A stretch of 64,000 bases of DNA from Lysobacter sp. (GCA_008015835.1 SSGH01000007.1:310001-374000), one strand, 5' to 3'; counted from the stretch's first letter, positions 1 to 10,456 are shown. Translations and numbers: made by a program. Notes: a model not told the origin generated them from the letters alone.

Positions 1-75
1 CAGCGGCATCGCGCCCCAGATCAGGAACGCGCTGGCGGCGACCCACAGGCCTTTGCGCGACTCGGGCATGCTCAT
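1..75 (-). CDS. EamA/RarD-like permease, N-terminal fragment (cut by window start)
   Basis: Reverse strand from ATG at 75 reads MSMPESRKGLWVAASAFLIWGAMPL, a RarD-like first TM segment. Confidence 0.55.
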   Translation of the reverse strand, partial: MSMPESRKGLWVAASAFLIWGAMPL

Positions 76-162
76 GACCGCATGCTCATGACTGCACGCG
101 TATGGCCGCACGCGCGCGAACGCAGCGCGACGAATCGTCGATCGGCAGCATCGTCTCGCGCC

Positions 163-1110
163 TCATGCGGTCTTCGCCGAGGCATCGGCGACCGGCGCCG
201 ACGGCGCGGCTTTCGCGCGGGCCAAGGTGATGATCGCCACGCCGACCAAAATCACCGCCATCGCGCCGATATCGTGCGCACTCACCTGTTCATCGGCCAG
301 CCACACGCCCAGCAGCACCGCGACCGGCGGGTTCACATAGGCGTAGCTCGACGCCAACGCCGGACGCACGTGATTCAGCAGCCACAGATACGCGCTGAAC
401 GCGACGATGGAGCCGAACACCGCGAGGTACAGCAAGGCGGCGGTGCCGAGCGGCGTCGGCGCCGTGGGCAAGCGCTCGCCGAGCGCGAATCCGAGCGGGA
501 TCAGCATCGCGCCGCCGCACATCATTTGCCCCGCCGCGGTCATCAGCGGCGACGGCAGATCGCGCCCGCGCGACCACACCGAACCGAACGCCCAGGCGAT
601 CGGCGCGATCAACAGCAGCACCAACCCCGTGGGTTGCGCCGACAGACTGCTGCCGGCGTTCAACCACAGCACGCCGAGAAAGCCGACGCCGATGCCGAGC
701 CATTCGCGCGTGGTCGGACGACGGCCGAAGGCCCAACCGAACAAGCCCATCCACAGCGGCATCGAGGCGATCGCGATCGCCGCGAGCCCCGACGACACGG
801 TTTTCTCCGCCAGCACCACGAAGCCGTTGCCCATCAGCATCATCGTCGCGCCCATCAGCGCGAGCGCGCGCCATTGCGCCCGCGTGGGCGCCGCCACGCC
901 GCGCCAACGCAGCACCGCGTACATGGCGAGACCGGCGAACAGCATGCGCGCGCCGGACACGACCGACAGCGCGGGATAACCGCCTTCCAGCGCGAAACGG
1001 ATGCCGAGATACGTCGACCCCCAGATGGTGTAGAGGGACAGCAGCGCCGCGGCGACTTTGAACGCGCCGGGCGCCGCCGGTGAGGTCGGCGGCGAGGAAG
1101 TGGGGGTCAT
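163..1110 (-). CDS. EamA-family drug/metabolite exporter (YedA-like)
   Basis: 315 aa, ten hydrophobic segments, IWGSTYLGIRFAL motif typical of EamA. Confidence 0.88.
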   Translation of the reverse strand: MTPTSSPPTSPAAPGAFKVAAALLSLYTIWGSTYLGIRFALEGGYPALSVVSGARMLFAGLAMYAVLRWRGVAAPTRAQWRALALMGATMMLMGNGFVVLAEKTVSSGLAAIAIASMPLWMGLFGWAFGRRPTTREWLGIGVGFLGVLWLNAGSSLSAQPTGLVLLLIAPIAWAFGSVWSRGRDLPSPLMTAAGQMMCGGAMLIPLGFALGERLPTAPTPLGTAALLYLAVFGSIVAFSAYLWLLNHVRPALASSYAYVNPPVAVLLGVWLADEQVSAHDIGAMAVILVGVAIITLARAKAAPSAPVADASAKTA

Positions 1111-1178
1111 GGCTTCACGTTAACCGCTCGGGCCGGATAGCGTTTGAAAAAATATGCGCCCTCGCGCAAAATTTTTGC

Positions 1179-1673
1179 GTGCCCGCACCGCCGCTCGCCC
1201 TCGACGACTTCGATCACCGCCTCCTCGACCTGCTGCAGCAGGACGCCGGGCGCACCTTGACCGCGCTCGGCGAAGGCGTCGGCCTGTCCGCGAGCGCGGT
1301 ACAGCGGCGGATCGCGCGTTACCGCGAGCACGGCCTGCTGCGCGAAGTGGCGGTGCTCGACCCCGCCGATTTCCCGGCGGTGACGTTGGCCACGGTCTGG
1401 GTCGCGATGGAGCGCGAGTCGGCGAAGCGTCATGCCGCGTTCCGCGCGCGTATGCGCCAAGCGAGCGAAGTGCAGCAGTGCTACACGCTGACCGGCGAAT
1501 GGGATTACCTCGCGATCCTCGCCGTCACCAGCGTGGCGCATCTGCGCGAGGTCGCCGACCGCTTGTTCAGCGACGAAGGCACGATCAAACGCTACGAAAC
1601 GCGGATGGTGTTCGACGTGGTGAAGTACGGCCTGCAATTGCCGACGCGCCCCGCGGCGAGAAAGCGTCGGTAA
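1179..1673 (+). CDS. Lrp/AsnC-family transcriptional regulator
   Basis: LDDFDHRLLDLLQQDAGRTLTALGEGVGLSASAVQRRIARYREHGLL HTH plus C-terminal RAM-like domain; GTG start at 1179 preferred over longer ORF; divergent from the EamA gene. Confidence 0.85.
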   Translation: MPAPPLALDDFDHRLLDLLQQDAGRTLTALGEGVGLSASAVQRRIARYREHGLLREVAVLDPADFPAVTLATVWVAMERESAKRHAAFRARMRQASEVQQCYTLTGEWDYLAILAVTSVAHLREVADRLFSDEGTIKRYETRMVFDVVKYGLQLPTRPAARKRR

Positions 1674-1692
1674 CGCCGGCAATGCCCGTGCC

Positions 1693-1718
1693 GTAGAGCG
1701 GAGCGCAACTCCGCTGAG
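1693..1718. repeat. REP-like palindromic element, family A (GTAGAGCGGAGCGCARCTCCGCTGA)
   Basis: Same word seen at 25258-25283 and inverted at 25338-25360. Confidence 0.6.
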
Positions 1719-1744
1719 AATATTTTTTGGCGCATGGCGAAATC

Positions 1745-1780
1745 AAAAAACAGGTCCCTCGCTACGCTCGGGGCGACAGT
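1745..1780. repeat. Dispersed intergenic repeat, family C (AAACAGGTCCCTCGCnnCGCTCGGGATGACAG)
   Basis: Near-matching copies at 51070-51110 (inverted) and 51501-51534. Confidence 0.6.
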
Positions 1781-1798
1781 GGAATCCGCACGAACGCA

Positions 1799-2689
1799 TC
1801 ACACCGCCGCTTCGCGCTCCAACAACATGCGCTTCATCGGCAAACCCCAACGATAACCGCCGAGCGAGCCGTCGCCGCGAATCACGCGATGGCACGGCAC
1901 CACGATCGCGACGCGGTTGTGCGCGCAGGCGCTGGCCACCGCGCGCGCCGCGTTCGGCGCACCGAGATCGGCGGCGAGTTCGGCGTAACTGCGGGTCTCG
2001 CCCGGCGGGATTTTCATCAACGCGTCCCACACCCGCTTCTGGAACGCGGTGCCGATCAGATCGACCGGAAGAGTCGGCGTCTGCGTCGACGCGGCATCGC
2101 GATTGCGTAGGCGCGCGGAGCCGCCCGCCAAGGCCTCCGCGACGGCGCGCACGCGCGGCGCGAGGAATTCGTCGCGCCCCGCATCCACGCGCGACAGCGC
2201 GGCCTGCGGAAATTCGTCGCGGAGTTTTCGCGCCAATGCGTCTTCGTCGTCGCCCAATTCGATCGCGCACACGCCGCGCGCGGTCGCCGCGACCAGCGCG
2301 GGGCCGAGCGCGGTAGCGACGATGCTCCAGCGGATGTCTTCGCCCGCGCCGCCGGCGCGATAACGCGCCGGCGTCATCCCGAGTTTCGCCGCGCCCGCTT
2401 CGTACACGCGCGAGGGCGAACCGTAACCGGCGTCGTACAGCGCGGCGCTCACGTCGAGGCCTTCGCGCAGCGCGGTTTTGAGCGTGCCGAGCTTGCGCTG
2501 CGCGAGGTATTCGGCGGGCGTCAGCCCGAAGCGCGCGCGGAACCGCCGCTGCAGCACCGTCGGCGCGAGACCGACGGCTTCGGCCAACGCGGTCGCAGTG
2601 AATTCGTCGGTGTCCAGCAAACGACGCGCGCGCTCGAGCGGATCGGCGGCAGCGTGTTGGGCGGAGTCGCGTCGGGCGTTCGAGTTCAT
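1799..2689 (-). CDS. Ada-like protein: AraC-type HTH fused to O6-methylguanine-DNA methyltransferase (no N-terminal zinc domain)
   Basis: AraC HTH at N-terminus; MGMT active-site motif VVPCHRVIRGDGSLGGYRWG. Confidence 0.88.
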   Translation of the reverse strand: MNSNARRDSAQHAAADPLERARRLLDTDEFTATALAEAVGLAPTVLQRRFRARFGLTPAEYLAQRKLGTLKTALREGLDVSAALYDAGYGSPSRVYEAGAAKLGMTPARYRAGGAGEDIRWSIVATALGPALVAATARGVCAIELGDDEDALARKLRDEFPQAALSRVDAGRDEFLAPRVRAVAEALAGGSARLRNRDAASTQTPTLPVDLIGTAFQKRVWDALMKIPPGETRSYAELAADLGAPNAARAVASACAHNRVAIVVPCHRVIRGDGSLGGYRWGLPMKRMLLEREAAV

Positions 2690-2766
2690 GCGCGCAGGCT
2701 ACGCGCGCGCGCCGAACCGCGCTATCCGTTTTCGACACGTCGCGACGTGTCGTCCCGCCCAAACGC

Positions 2767-2793
2767 GACGGCCCGCGCCGAAGCGCGGGCCGT
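2767..2793. terminator. GC-rich hairpin between ada-like gene and prc
   Basis: ACGGCCCGCGC-CGAA-GCGCGGGCCGT stem; no clear T-tract. Confidence 0.4.
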
Positions 2794-2843
2794 ACGGTGT
2801 TGGCGATGCGACGGAGAAGATCGCCGCCGTCGTCGGGGTTCGA

Positions 2844-5069
2844 TCACTCGGTCCAGCGACCCATGCCCTTGGACTCCGGCAACACTTGCGCCGACAACTG
2901 GCGGTCTTCGCTCAACACGCGCATGGCGTCGGCCAGAATCGATGCCGATTCGCGCAGCAGCGGGTCGGGACGCTTCTCGGCGGCTTTCTCGCGCTGCGCG
3001 TCCTTGACGATATCGCGCTCGTTCGAGGTCAGACCGTCGTCGTCGGAATCGTCGGCCAGCGGGTCGAGATCCAGGCCCAAGGTCTTCCGGGCGTCCTGCC
3101 GCGCTTTGCGCTTGGCCGCGTCGCGGTCGCGTTCGGCGCGACGCTCGGCCTCGTTGAGCGAAACCCACTTCTTCGCGGTTTCGGCACGGAATTGGGCGAC
3201 GTCCTCGGCCCACCACTGGAATTCCTTGTCGCCCGCGACGCGCGCTTCGTGCGCAGCGCGCAAACGCGGCAGCAGCGAAGCGAAATTGCCGTACTGCGTG
3301 TGCTTGACCTCATCGATCTTGGTCCACGGCAGCGCGTTGTCGTAGGTGCTCTCGCCGAACTCGCTGGCGTCCACGCTGACCGGGAAGGCGATGTCGGGCA
3401 CCACGCCCTTGTTCTGCGTGCTGCTGCCGCCGGGCAGGAAGAACTGCGCGATGGTGAGCTTCACTTGGCCGAAACGCTGATCGGTATTCATCGGCCAGCG
3501 GTCGAGATCGACCAAGTTCTGCACCGTGCCTTTACCGAAGCTGGTTTCGCCGATGATCAGGCCGCGGCCGTAGTCTTGGATCGCGCCGGCGAAAATTTCC
3601 GAGGCCGAGGCCGAGCCGCGATTGATCAACACCGCCAGCGGGCCGTCCCAGGTGACGCCAGCGTCGCCGTCGCCGTCCACGCTGACGCGGCCGCCGGATT
3701 CGCGCACCTGCACCACCGGGCCTTTATCGATGAACAGGCCGGTCAATTCGACCGCTTCGCTGAGCGAGCCGCCGCCGTTGTTGCGCAGGTCGATGATGAC
3801 GCCGTCGACCTTCTGCTCGCGGAAGCCGCGCAGCAGGCGTTCGGTGTCGCGGGTGGCGGAGGCGTAGTCGTCGCTGTTGCGGCGCTTGCCCTCGAAATCC
3901 TGATAGAACGCCGGCAGTTTCACCACGCCGATGCGCAGCGCCGGGCGGTCGCCGAGCGCGGGCACGTTCAGCACTTCGCCTTTCGCCGCCTGCTCTTCCA
4001 AGCGGATCTTCGCGCGGTTCAGCGTGATGCGATTGGGCTTGCTGTCGAGCACGGCTTCGGCCGGCACGATATCCAGACGCACCTGCGTGCCTTTCGGGCC
4101 TTTGATCTTCGCCACGACATCGTCGATGCGCCAGCCGATCACGTCTTCCATCGGCCCGCTCGCGCCTTGGCCGACGGCGACGATGCGATCGCCCTGCTTG
4201 AGCTTGCCGCTGGCCAAGGCCGGACCGCCGGGAATCAGCTCGCGGATCACGGTCACGTCGTCCTGCTTCTGCAACTGCGCGCCGATGCCTTCCAGCGACA
4301 GCGACATGCTCTGATTGAAGCGTTCGGCCGCGCGCGGGTCGAAATAATCGGTGTGCGGGTCGATCGAGGTGGCGTAGGCGTTGAGGAAGGTTTGGAAGGC
4401 GTCGTTGCTGTTGAGCTCGGCGACGCTCTTGGCCATGTTCGCGTAGCGCTTATCGAGCGTCTTGCGGATTTCGTCGGGCGCTTTGCCGGCGAGCTTCAAG
4501 CGCAGCCAATCGTTGCGCACCGACTGCTTCCACACCTCGTCCAGTTCGGCGGTCGTCGCCGGCCACGGCGCGTCTTCGCGGTCGTAATACCAGCGGTCCT
4601 GGCCGTCGAATTTGAAGATGTCCTGGGTCAACAGGCCGCGAGCGTAAGCGACGCGTTCGTTCACGCGCTGCTGGTACAGCGAGAACATCGAGAACGCCAC
4701 GTCGACTTCGCCGCTTTTGATCGCGTCGTCGAGCTTGGTTTTGTGCTCGCCGAGTTTGGCCACGTCCGCCGCGGTGAAGAATTGCTTGCCCGCATCCAAG
4801 GCTTCGAGATAGCGCTTGAAGACTTCGGCCGACAGCGCGTCGTCGAGCGCGCGCGGGCGGTAAGCGTAGCGGCTGTCCGAGAGCAGGCCGTAGACCAGTT
4901 TCGACGCGGTGGCTTGATCGACGCTGGGGCCGTTGCCCTCGGCGTTGGCGGTCAAGCCCGCCACCGACGCGGCGACGGCCATCACGAGCAAGGAAATCGG
5001 CAAAGCTTTGGCGAGTTTCATCGGGACTCTCTCGGGCGACGCAGCAGCGGCGCGTGGGGAACGAGGCAT
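2844..5069 (-). CDS. prc: Carboxy-terminal processing peptidase (Tsp/Prc)
   Basis: 741 aa; signal peptide, PDZ and S41 core (IIDLRNNGGGSLSEAVELTGLFI ... NRGSASASEIFAGAIQDYGRGLIIGETSFGKGTVQ). Confidence 0.95.
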   Translation of the reverse strand: MPRSPRAAAASPERVPMKLAKALPISLLVMAVAASVAGLTANAEGNGPSVDQATASKLVYGLLSDSRYAYRPRALDDALSAEVFKRYLEALDAGKQFFTAADVAKLGEHKTKLDDAIKSGEVDVAFSMFSLYQQRVNERVAYARGLLTQDIFKFDGQDRWYYDREDAPWPATTAELDEVWKQSVRNDWLRLKLAGKAPDEIRKTLDKRYANMAKSVAELNSNDAFQTFLNAYATSIDPHTDYFDPRAAERFNQSMSLSLEGIGAQLQKQDDVTVIRELIPGGPALASGKLKQGDRIVAVGQGASGPMEDVIGWRIDDVVAKIKGPKGTQVRLDIVPAEAVLDSKPNRITLNRAKIRLEEQAAKGEVLNVPALGDRPALRIGVVKLPAFYQDFEGKRRNSDDYASATRDTERLLRGFREQKVDGVIIDLRNNGGGSLSEAVELTGLFIDKGPVVQVRESGGRVSVDGDGDAGVTWDGPLAVLINRGSASASEIFAGAIQDYGRGLIIGETSFGKGTVQNLVDLDRWPMNTDQRFGQVKLTIAQFFLPGGSSTQNKGVVPDIAFPVSVDASEFGESTYDNALPWTKIDEVKHTQYGNFASLLPRLRAAHEARVAGDKEFQWWAEDVAQFRAETAKKWVSLNEAERRAERDRDAAKRKARQDARKTLGLDLDPLADDSDDDGLTSNERDIVKDAQREKAAEKRPDPLLRESASILADAMRVLSEDRQLSAQVLPESKGMGRWTE

Positions 5070-5237
5070 GACGCGTGCGGACGGGACACGTTCGAATCGA
5101 ACATCGGTACCGCTCCGACTGCCGAGATTACCGAAAGTTTCGGACGCCGGAACGTGTCGCAGGTCACCGCCGATGGAAGGCTGCGGCCCAGCGCCTGAAC
5201 GGTCCCCGCCCGCGTCCGGGCGACGGTCGGCGCGCGT

Positions 5238-6242
5238 TCAGGCGACGACGCCGGCCCCGGCCGCTTGCCGATCGGCGTGATACGAGCTGCGCACGAGCGG
5301 CCCGGAGGCGACGTGGGTGAAGCCCAACGCCATGCCGAAGTCTTCGAACGCCTTGAATTCGTCGGGCGTCCAATAGCGCAGCACCGGGTGATGGTGGGCG
5401 CTGGGTTGCAGATATTGGCCGATCGTGACCATATCGACGTCGTGAGCGCGCAAATCGCGCAAGGTGCCTTCGACTTGTTCCTGGGTTTCGCCCAGGCCGA
5501 GCATGATGCCGCTCTTGGTGGCGACGGCCGGGTGCTGCGCTTTGAACCGCTGCAGCAGGGTCAGCGACCACTGGTAGTCGGCGCCGGGGCGCACGTTGCG
5601 GTAGAGGTCCGGCACCGTCTCGACGTTATGGTTGAACACGTCGGGCGGGTTGCGCGCCAGAATCTCCAGGGCGCGTTCCATCCGGCCTTTGCCGCGGAAA
5701 TCCGGGGTGAGGATTTCGATCTTCGTGCCCGGGCTGCGCGCGCGGATCGCGGCGATGCAGTCGACGAAGTGCTGAGCGCCGCCGTCGCGCAGATCGTCGC
5801 GATCCACGCTGGTCACGACCACGTACTTCAAGCCCATATCGGCGACGGTGCGGGCGAGGTTCTCGGGTTCCTCCGCGTCCGGCGGTTTCGGCCGGCCGTG
5901 GGCCACATCGCAGAACGAGCAGCGCCGCGTGCAGACCTCGCCGAGAATCATGAACGTGGCGGTGCCGTGGCCGAAGCATTCGTGGATGTTCGGGCAAGTC
6001 GCTTCTTCGCACACCGTGACGAGGCGGTTTTCGCGCAATTTGGCTTTCAGCGCGCCGACCGCGTTGCCGCTGGGCAGGCGCACGCGAATCCACGAGGGTT
6101 TGCGCAAGACCGGTGCGTCGGCGAACTGCACCGGCGAACGCGCGATCTTGTCGCCCGCCAGTTGTTTCGCGCCGGGTTCCAGCGATGCGGGCGTATCGCC
6201 GACGACGGCGAGCGGAATGGTCTTGTCGGCGGGCATGGACAT
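5238..6242 (-). CDS. lipA: Lipoyl synthase
   Basis: Radical [16 protein letters not shown], upstream [13 protein letters not shown]; adjacent to lipB. Confidence 0.97.
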   Translation of the reverse strand: MSMPADKTIPLAVVGDTPASLEPGAKQLAGDKIARSPVQFADAPVLRKPSWIRVRLPSGNAVGALKAKLRENRLVTVCEEATCPNIHECFGHGTATFMILGEVCTRRCSFCDVAHGRPKPPDAEEPENLARTVADMGLKYVVVTSVDRDDLRDGGAQHFVDCIAAIRARSPGTKIEILTPDFRGKGRMERALEILARNPPDVFNHNVETVPDLYRNVRPGADYQWSLTLLQRFKAQHPAVATKSGIMLGLGETQEQVEGTLRDLRAHDVDMVTIGQYLQPSAHHHPVLRYWTPDEFKAFEDFGMALGFTHVASGPLVRSSYHADRQAAGAGVVA

Positions 6243-7052
6243 TCAGGCGGTCCGGCTCTCGGGGGCGGTGATGTCGGGGACGGTGGTGTCGGGGGCGGCG
6301 GCGAGCGCGGCCAGATCCGGCGGCGACGCGGGCTGCGGGCGAAGGCCGAACTGCGCGGCGAACGCGTCGAGCAGCACGGGTTTCACCGCATCCAGGCTAG
6401 ACGGCCCGCCGAGGTCGTGCATTGACGTCACCTGCAGACCGGCGTAGCCGCAGGGATTGATGCGATGGAACGGCGAGAGGTCCATCGCGATGTTGAACGC
6501 GAGGCCGTGGAAGGTACAGCCGCGCCGCACGCGAATGCCCAACGCGGCGATCTTCGCGCCGCCGACGTACACGCCCGGCGCGCCGTCGCGGCGTTCGCCG
6601 TGGAGGTTCCAGTGCGCGAGCGTGTCGATCACCGATTGCTCGAGTTTGCAGACGTAATCGCGCACGCCGATCTTCAGGCGTTTCAGATCGAGCAGCGGAT
6701 ACGCCACGATCTGTCCGGGGCCGTGATAAGTCACTTGGCCGCCGCGATCGACGTTCAGCACCGGAATCTCGCCCGGCATCAGCACGTGTTCGGCTTTAGC
6801 GGCTTGGCCGAGCGTGAACACGGGGTCGTGCTCGACCCACCACAACTCGTCGTCGGTGTTCGCGTTGCGGGCGTCGGTGAAGCCCTGCATCGCACGCCAC
6901 ACCGGCGCATAAGGCTGACGACCGAGGTCGCGGACGCGCACGGGGGCAACCTCGGCGGCCACCGAGGGGCCCTGGCCGGAGCAGGCCGCCGTCGATGAGG
7001 TCTTCGACGCCGACAGCGAAGGGTCAACGGACGCGTGCGTCATCGGCGGCAT
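6243..7052 (-). CDS. lipB: Octanoyltransferase
   Basis: [22 protein letters not shown] and G-x-K-I-AALGI-x-V-R motifs. Confidence 0.96.
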   Translation of the reverse strand: MPPMTHASVDPSLSASKTSSTAACSGQGPSVAAEVAPVRVRDLGRQPYAPVWRAMQGFTDARNANTDDELWWVEHDPVFTLGQAAKAEHVLMPGEIPVLNVDRGGQVTYHGPGQIVAYPLLDLKRLKIGVRDYVCKLEQSVIDTLAHWNLHGERRDGAPGVYVGGAKIAALGIRVRRGCTFHGLAFNIAMDLSPFHRINPCGYAGLQVTSMHDLGGPSSLDAVKPVLLDAFAAQFGLRPQPASPPDLAALAAAPDTTVPDITAPESRTA

Positions 7053-7473
7053 GCCCCGCCAAAAAATCCAACAGCCGATGCGCGGGCGGACGCGTCGCCA
7101 GCGCGCGCAGCACGTATTCCGCGTCGCGCTCGGATTCGACGCCCGACATCACCGCGCGGCCGCGAATGTTCGGCACTTCGGCGAAGCCCATTTGCCAATC
7201 CGGAAACAGCCGCTCCTCCTCGGGCTCGCTGAACTCCAACGTCACGTTGCGATGACGGGGATCCAGCGCGATCCGCCGATACAGCGCCTCCACCGCTTCG
7301 CGCGGGCCTTCCAGCGCCTGCATGAACCGGTCCTCGTGATACAGCAGTAAGCCGGTGATGTCGTGTTCGATGTTGTAGGAACGCGCGTCCAGCAGCAGCT
7401 TGAGCATATCCGCCGCGTCCATTCGGTACAGCGCATCGCTGCGATAGAGCAAGATCCAGAGATCCCTCATCAC
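7024..7473 (-). CDS. BLUF-domain blue-light sensor protein
   Basis: 149 aa; BLUF flavin residues Y10, N34 (ARSYN), Q52 (FMQALEG), W93/M95 (FPDWQMGF) at canonical spacing. Confidence 0.9.
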   Translation of the reverse strand: MMRDLWILLYRSDALYRMDAADMLKLLLDARSYNIEHDITGLLLYHEDRFMQALEGPREAVEALYRRIALDPRHRNVTLEFSEPEEERLFPDWQMGFAEVPNIRGRAVMSGVESERDAEYVLRALATRPPAHRLLDFLAGHAADDARVR

Positions 7474-7503
7474 ATCCTCCTCGCCGCCGCGAAACGGTCG
7501 CGA

Positions 7504-7782
7504 TCACAGCGTCCATTTGATGTCCGGCTCGGCGCGCAGCGCGGCGTGCGCGGCTTCGTAGCGGCCGCGGTCGGCGGCTTCGATGCTGACCCGAATCGAC
7601 ACGAATTTGCCGCCGGACGAATTACGCGAGGCCACGGTTTCGCGCAGCACGGGAATGCCGGCGGCTTCGAGCACCTGCGGGATGCGTTCTTCCAGGCCGC
7701 GGCCGGCGGGGCCCATCGCAGTGATCTCGAAGACCCCCGGGAATTGGAAACCGTGGTCGGGATTGTCGGAGTGGACGGTCAT
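7504..7782 (-). CDS. ybeD: YbeD/DUF493 family protein
   Basis: FQFPGVFEITAMG...S..GKFVSIRVSIEA; located upstream of lipB as in many gammaproteobacteria. Confidence 0.85.
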   Translation of the reverse strand: MTVHSDNPDHGFQFPGVFEITAMGPAGRGLEERIPQVLEAAGIPVLRETVASRNSSGGKFVSIRVSIEAADRGRYEAAHAALRAEPDIKWTL

Positions 7783-7900
7783 GGCCGGAATTATGGGCTC
7801 GGGGCGAGCGCAACCCAAGGGCCGCCATCGGAATGGAACGGTGCGCGACCCGATGCGATGCGCGCGTCCGGCCTGCGACCGAGCCGCGATCGAGAGACGC

Positions 7901-8617
7901 TCAGGGCGCGTCTCCGAGCCGATCGAGAGCGGTCTCGGGCGCCAACACGTTCAAATCCACCGGCCCGACGATGCCCGCGACACGACCGCGGTTGTGGTAC
8001 TGCCAAAGCCGCCAGGACGCCGCGCCATCGGGTTCGCGCAGGATCGAGCGCCGCCACAGCGCGCGCGGCGGCAATGCCTCGGCGTAGGCGGCGAGGAATT
8101 CGGGCGTCACGTACAGCACCGCCGCCTTGCCGTAGGCGCGTTCGACGGGAGCGAGGAAGGCGTCGAGTTCGGCCCGCATCGTCGCCGCGTCGGGCGTTTT
8201 CCCGCAATTGCCGCCGAACTCCAGATCCACCCCGGGCGGCAGCGCATCGGCCTCGACCGGCACGACGGCGAGGAAATTCTTCGCCTGATCGGCGCCGGGG
8301 CGGCAGAAGGTGAAGAAGTGATAGGCGCCGACCGCGAGCCCCGCCGCGCGGGCGTCGCGCCAGTTTCGGGCGAAAGCGCGATCGCGATGATCGCCGCCTT
8401 CGGTGGCTTTCATGTAGACGAAGGCGACGTCGTCGCGCGCGACCCGCCGCCAATCGATCGCGCCCTGATGATGCGAAACGTCGATGCCGCGAATCGGAAA
8501 GCGCGCGCGATCCGGGGCGTATTCGCGAAACCACCACCACGCCGCGAGCGCCGCGCATGCGCCGAGCGCGATCATCGCGAACGCGCCCAGCGCCCATCGA
8601 CGCACGGGCCGAGACAC
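7901..8617 (-). CDS. Glycoside hydrolase family 25 (lysozyme-like), membrane anchored
   Basis: N-terminal TM then GIDVSHHQGAIDWRRVARDDVAFVYMKATEGGDHRDRAF; GTG start at 8617 inferred. Confidence 0.88.
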   Translation of the reverse strand: MSRPVRRWALGAFAMIALGACAALAAWWWFREYAPDRARFPIRGIDVSHHQGAIDWRRVARDDVAFVYMKATEGGDHRDRAFARNWRDARAAGLAVGAYHFFTFCRPGADQAKNFLAVVPVEADALPPGVDLEFGGNCGKTPDAATMRAELDAFLAPVERAYGKAAVLYVTPEFLAAYAEALPPRALWRRSILREPDGAASWRLWQYHNRGRVAGIVGPVDLNVLAPETALDRLGDAP

Positions 8618-8625
8618 GCGCGGCC

Positions 8626-9390
8626 TCAATTCCACTTCGGCAGTTTGCCGTGATCCAAACCGGCCACTTCGAACACTGCGACGCGCTTGCCCATGCCTTT
8701 GGCCGGGAACTCGACGGTCATCGTTTTCGCGCCCTTGGTCGCTTTCCACAGCGCGCGTTCGTCTTCGATGAACATCGCGATGGCGTCGTCGGTCTTCGGG
8801 CGCGACGCGGCCATCGCGTTCGCCGGTTTGTCGTCGATCGTCACCCGCACCTTGCAGCCGCCGTAGCAATCGAAATCGCCGGCCTGCAGCACCAAATAGC
8901 TGCTGCGGCCCCACGACGGGTGGTCGCGGAAGATCAAACGCACCGCGGTCGGGCCGCTGCCGTCCACATCGACCGGATCTTTGGCGTAGATCGCCGCCGA
9001 GGTTTGCTTGCCGCCCGGCACGTCCTGCACGGTGTAGCTCCACAGCGCGGCGGTGCGCGCGTCTTCGCGCTCCGCCTCCGCTTTGGCTTTCACCTCGTCG
9101 TAATCGGCCTGCAGGCGTTGGGCGGTGGGCGTACCGGGGTATTTCTGCATCAACACGTCGGCGTGCGCTTTGGCCATCTGCCAGTTCTGTTCGACCATCG
9201 CGGTGTCGTACGCGGCGGCCTCGGCTTTCGCCGCCGCCTCGTTCGCGGCGGCCTGTTCGGCCTGCGCTTTCGCGATGGCGGCCGGATCTTCGCCGCAGCC
9301 GACGAGCGCGACCGCCAGCGCGAGAACCAGCGCCGCGCGCGCGCGATTCGCGCCGGGCACGCGGGCGTTTCGGGGAACGTTTCGAATCAT
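8626..9390 (-). CDS. Lipoprotein of unknown function
   Basis: Signal with lipobox ALVGC; Ala-rich coiled region; conserved-looking C-terminal domain. Confidence 0.7.
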   Translation of the reverse strand: MIRNVPRNARVPGANRARAALVLALAVALVGCGEDPAAIAKAQAEQAAANEAAAKAEAAAYDTAMVEQNWQMAKAHADVLMQKYPGTPTAQRLQADYDEVKAKAEAEREDARTAALWSYTVQDVPGGKQTSAAIYAKDPVDVDGSGPTAVRLIFRDHPSWGRSSYLVLQAGDFDCYGGCKVRVTIDDKPANAMAASRPKTDDAIAMFIEDERALWKATKGAKTMTVEFPAKGMGKRVAVFEVAGLDHGKLPKWN

Positions 9391-10451
9391 CGCCACCGTC
9401 CTCGTTCGGCCAGCATTTCGATCGCGCCGGCGGTATCGCCCGGGCGCTCCATCAGCGACATATGCCCGCAGCCGTCCAGCAACACCTGGGTCGCCTGCGG
9501 CAGACTGCGCCCGTACAGCGTCATCGCGCTCGGGTCGATCACGCGGTCCTGCTTGCACCACAGCAGCAGCGCGGGTTGCTTGATGCGCGCGGCGACTTCG
9601 CCGGGCAGGAAGCGCTCGTCGCCGCGGCCGATCTTATCGAGCACGCGCTGTTCGAACGCCGCGTCGCGCTGACGCTCGGCGATGTAGAGCTTGTCCGCGG
9701 GCCACGGAATCCACGGCCGCGCCTCGCGCACGACGAACAGCGTGTCGAGATAGCGTTGCAGCGACGCCGCATCGCTCACCGCGAACGGGTTCCGACCGGC
9801 CAATACGTCCAAACCGAATTGGTTGTCGTCGAAACGCACGCCGGAGGCGTCGATCAGACCGACGCGGGCGACGCGGCCCGGCGCGCGCGCGGCGGTGGTG
9901 GCGACGATGCCGCCGCCCATCGAATGCCCGACCAACACCACCGGCTGCGGGCTGATCTCGCCGATGAACGCGGCGAGACGTTCGCTTTGCGCGAGATAGC
10001 CGTAATCGGCGTCGGGTTTGCGCTCGCTGCGGCCCCAGCCCGGCAAATCGGGCATCACCACGCGATAGCGACCTTTCAGCCGGCGCGCGACGCGGTACCA
10101 ATTCTCTTTGGTGCCGGTGAAGCCATGCACCAGCACGATGGTCTGCGCGCCCGCCGTGTCCGCATCGAGTTCGGTGTACACCCAGCGATGCTCGCCCGCC
10201 TCCACCGTGCCCGTCCGCGCGCCCAGCAGTATCCGCTGTTTCGCGAATTCGGCGCGGATCGGCAGGCTCGGATCGCGCCACAGCGCGACCGCGAATGCGA
10301 TCAGCACCGCGGCGGCGATCAGATTGGCGATCTTGAAGCGCTTGGCGCGCCGGGCCGCATCGGCGGCGGCGGTCGAAGCGGCATCCGAAGCGACGGCCGC
10401 CTGGGCCGCCGCTTCGCGCGCGTCGCGCTTGGCGCGGCGTCGTTTCGACAC
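9387..10451 (-). CDS. Alpha/beta hydrolase
   Basis: VLVHGFTGTKENWY, GHSMGG nucleophile elbow, DRVIDP, GCGHMSLMERP; 4-bp overlap with next gene. Confidence 0.9.
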   Translation of the reverse strand: MSKRRRAKRDAREAAAQAAVASDAASTAAADAARRAKRFKIANLIAAAVLIAFAVALWRDPSLPIRAEFAKQRILLGARTGTVEAGEHRWVYTELDADTAGAQTIVLVHGFTGTKENWYRVARRLKGRYRVVMPDLPGWGRSERKPDADYGYLAQSERLAAFIGEISPQPVVLVGHSMGGGIVATTAARAPGRVARVGLIDASGVRFDDNQFGLDVLAGRNPFAVSDAASLQRYLDTLFVVREARPWIPWPADKLYIAERQRDAAFEQRVLDKIGRGDERFLPGEVAARIKQPALLLWCKQDRVIDPSAMTLYGRSLPQATQVLLDGCGHMSLMERPGDTAGAIEMLAERGRWR

Positions 10452-10456
10452 TCAGA

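Noticed and set aside
2478-5198. 906-aa plus-strand ORF opposite prc
   Set aside because: Antisense to a convincing Prc; Arg/His/Ala-rich composition typical of spurious ORFs in high-GC DNA
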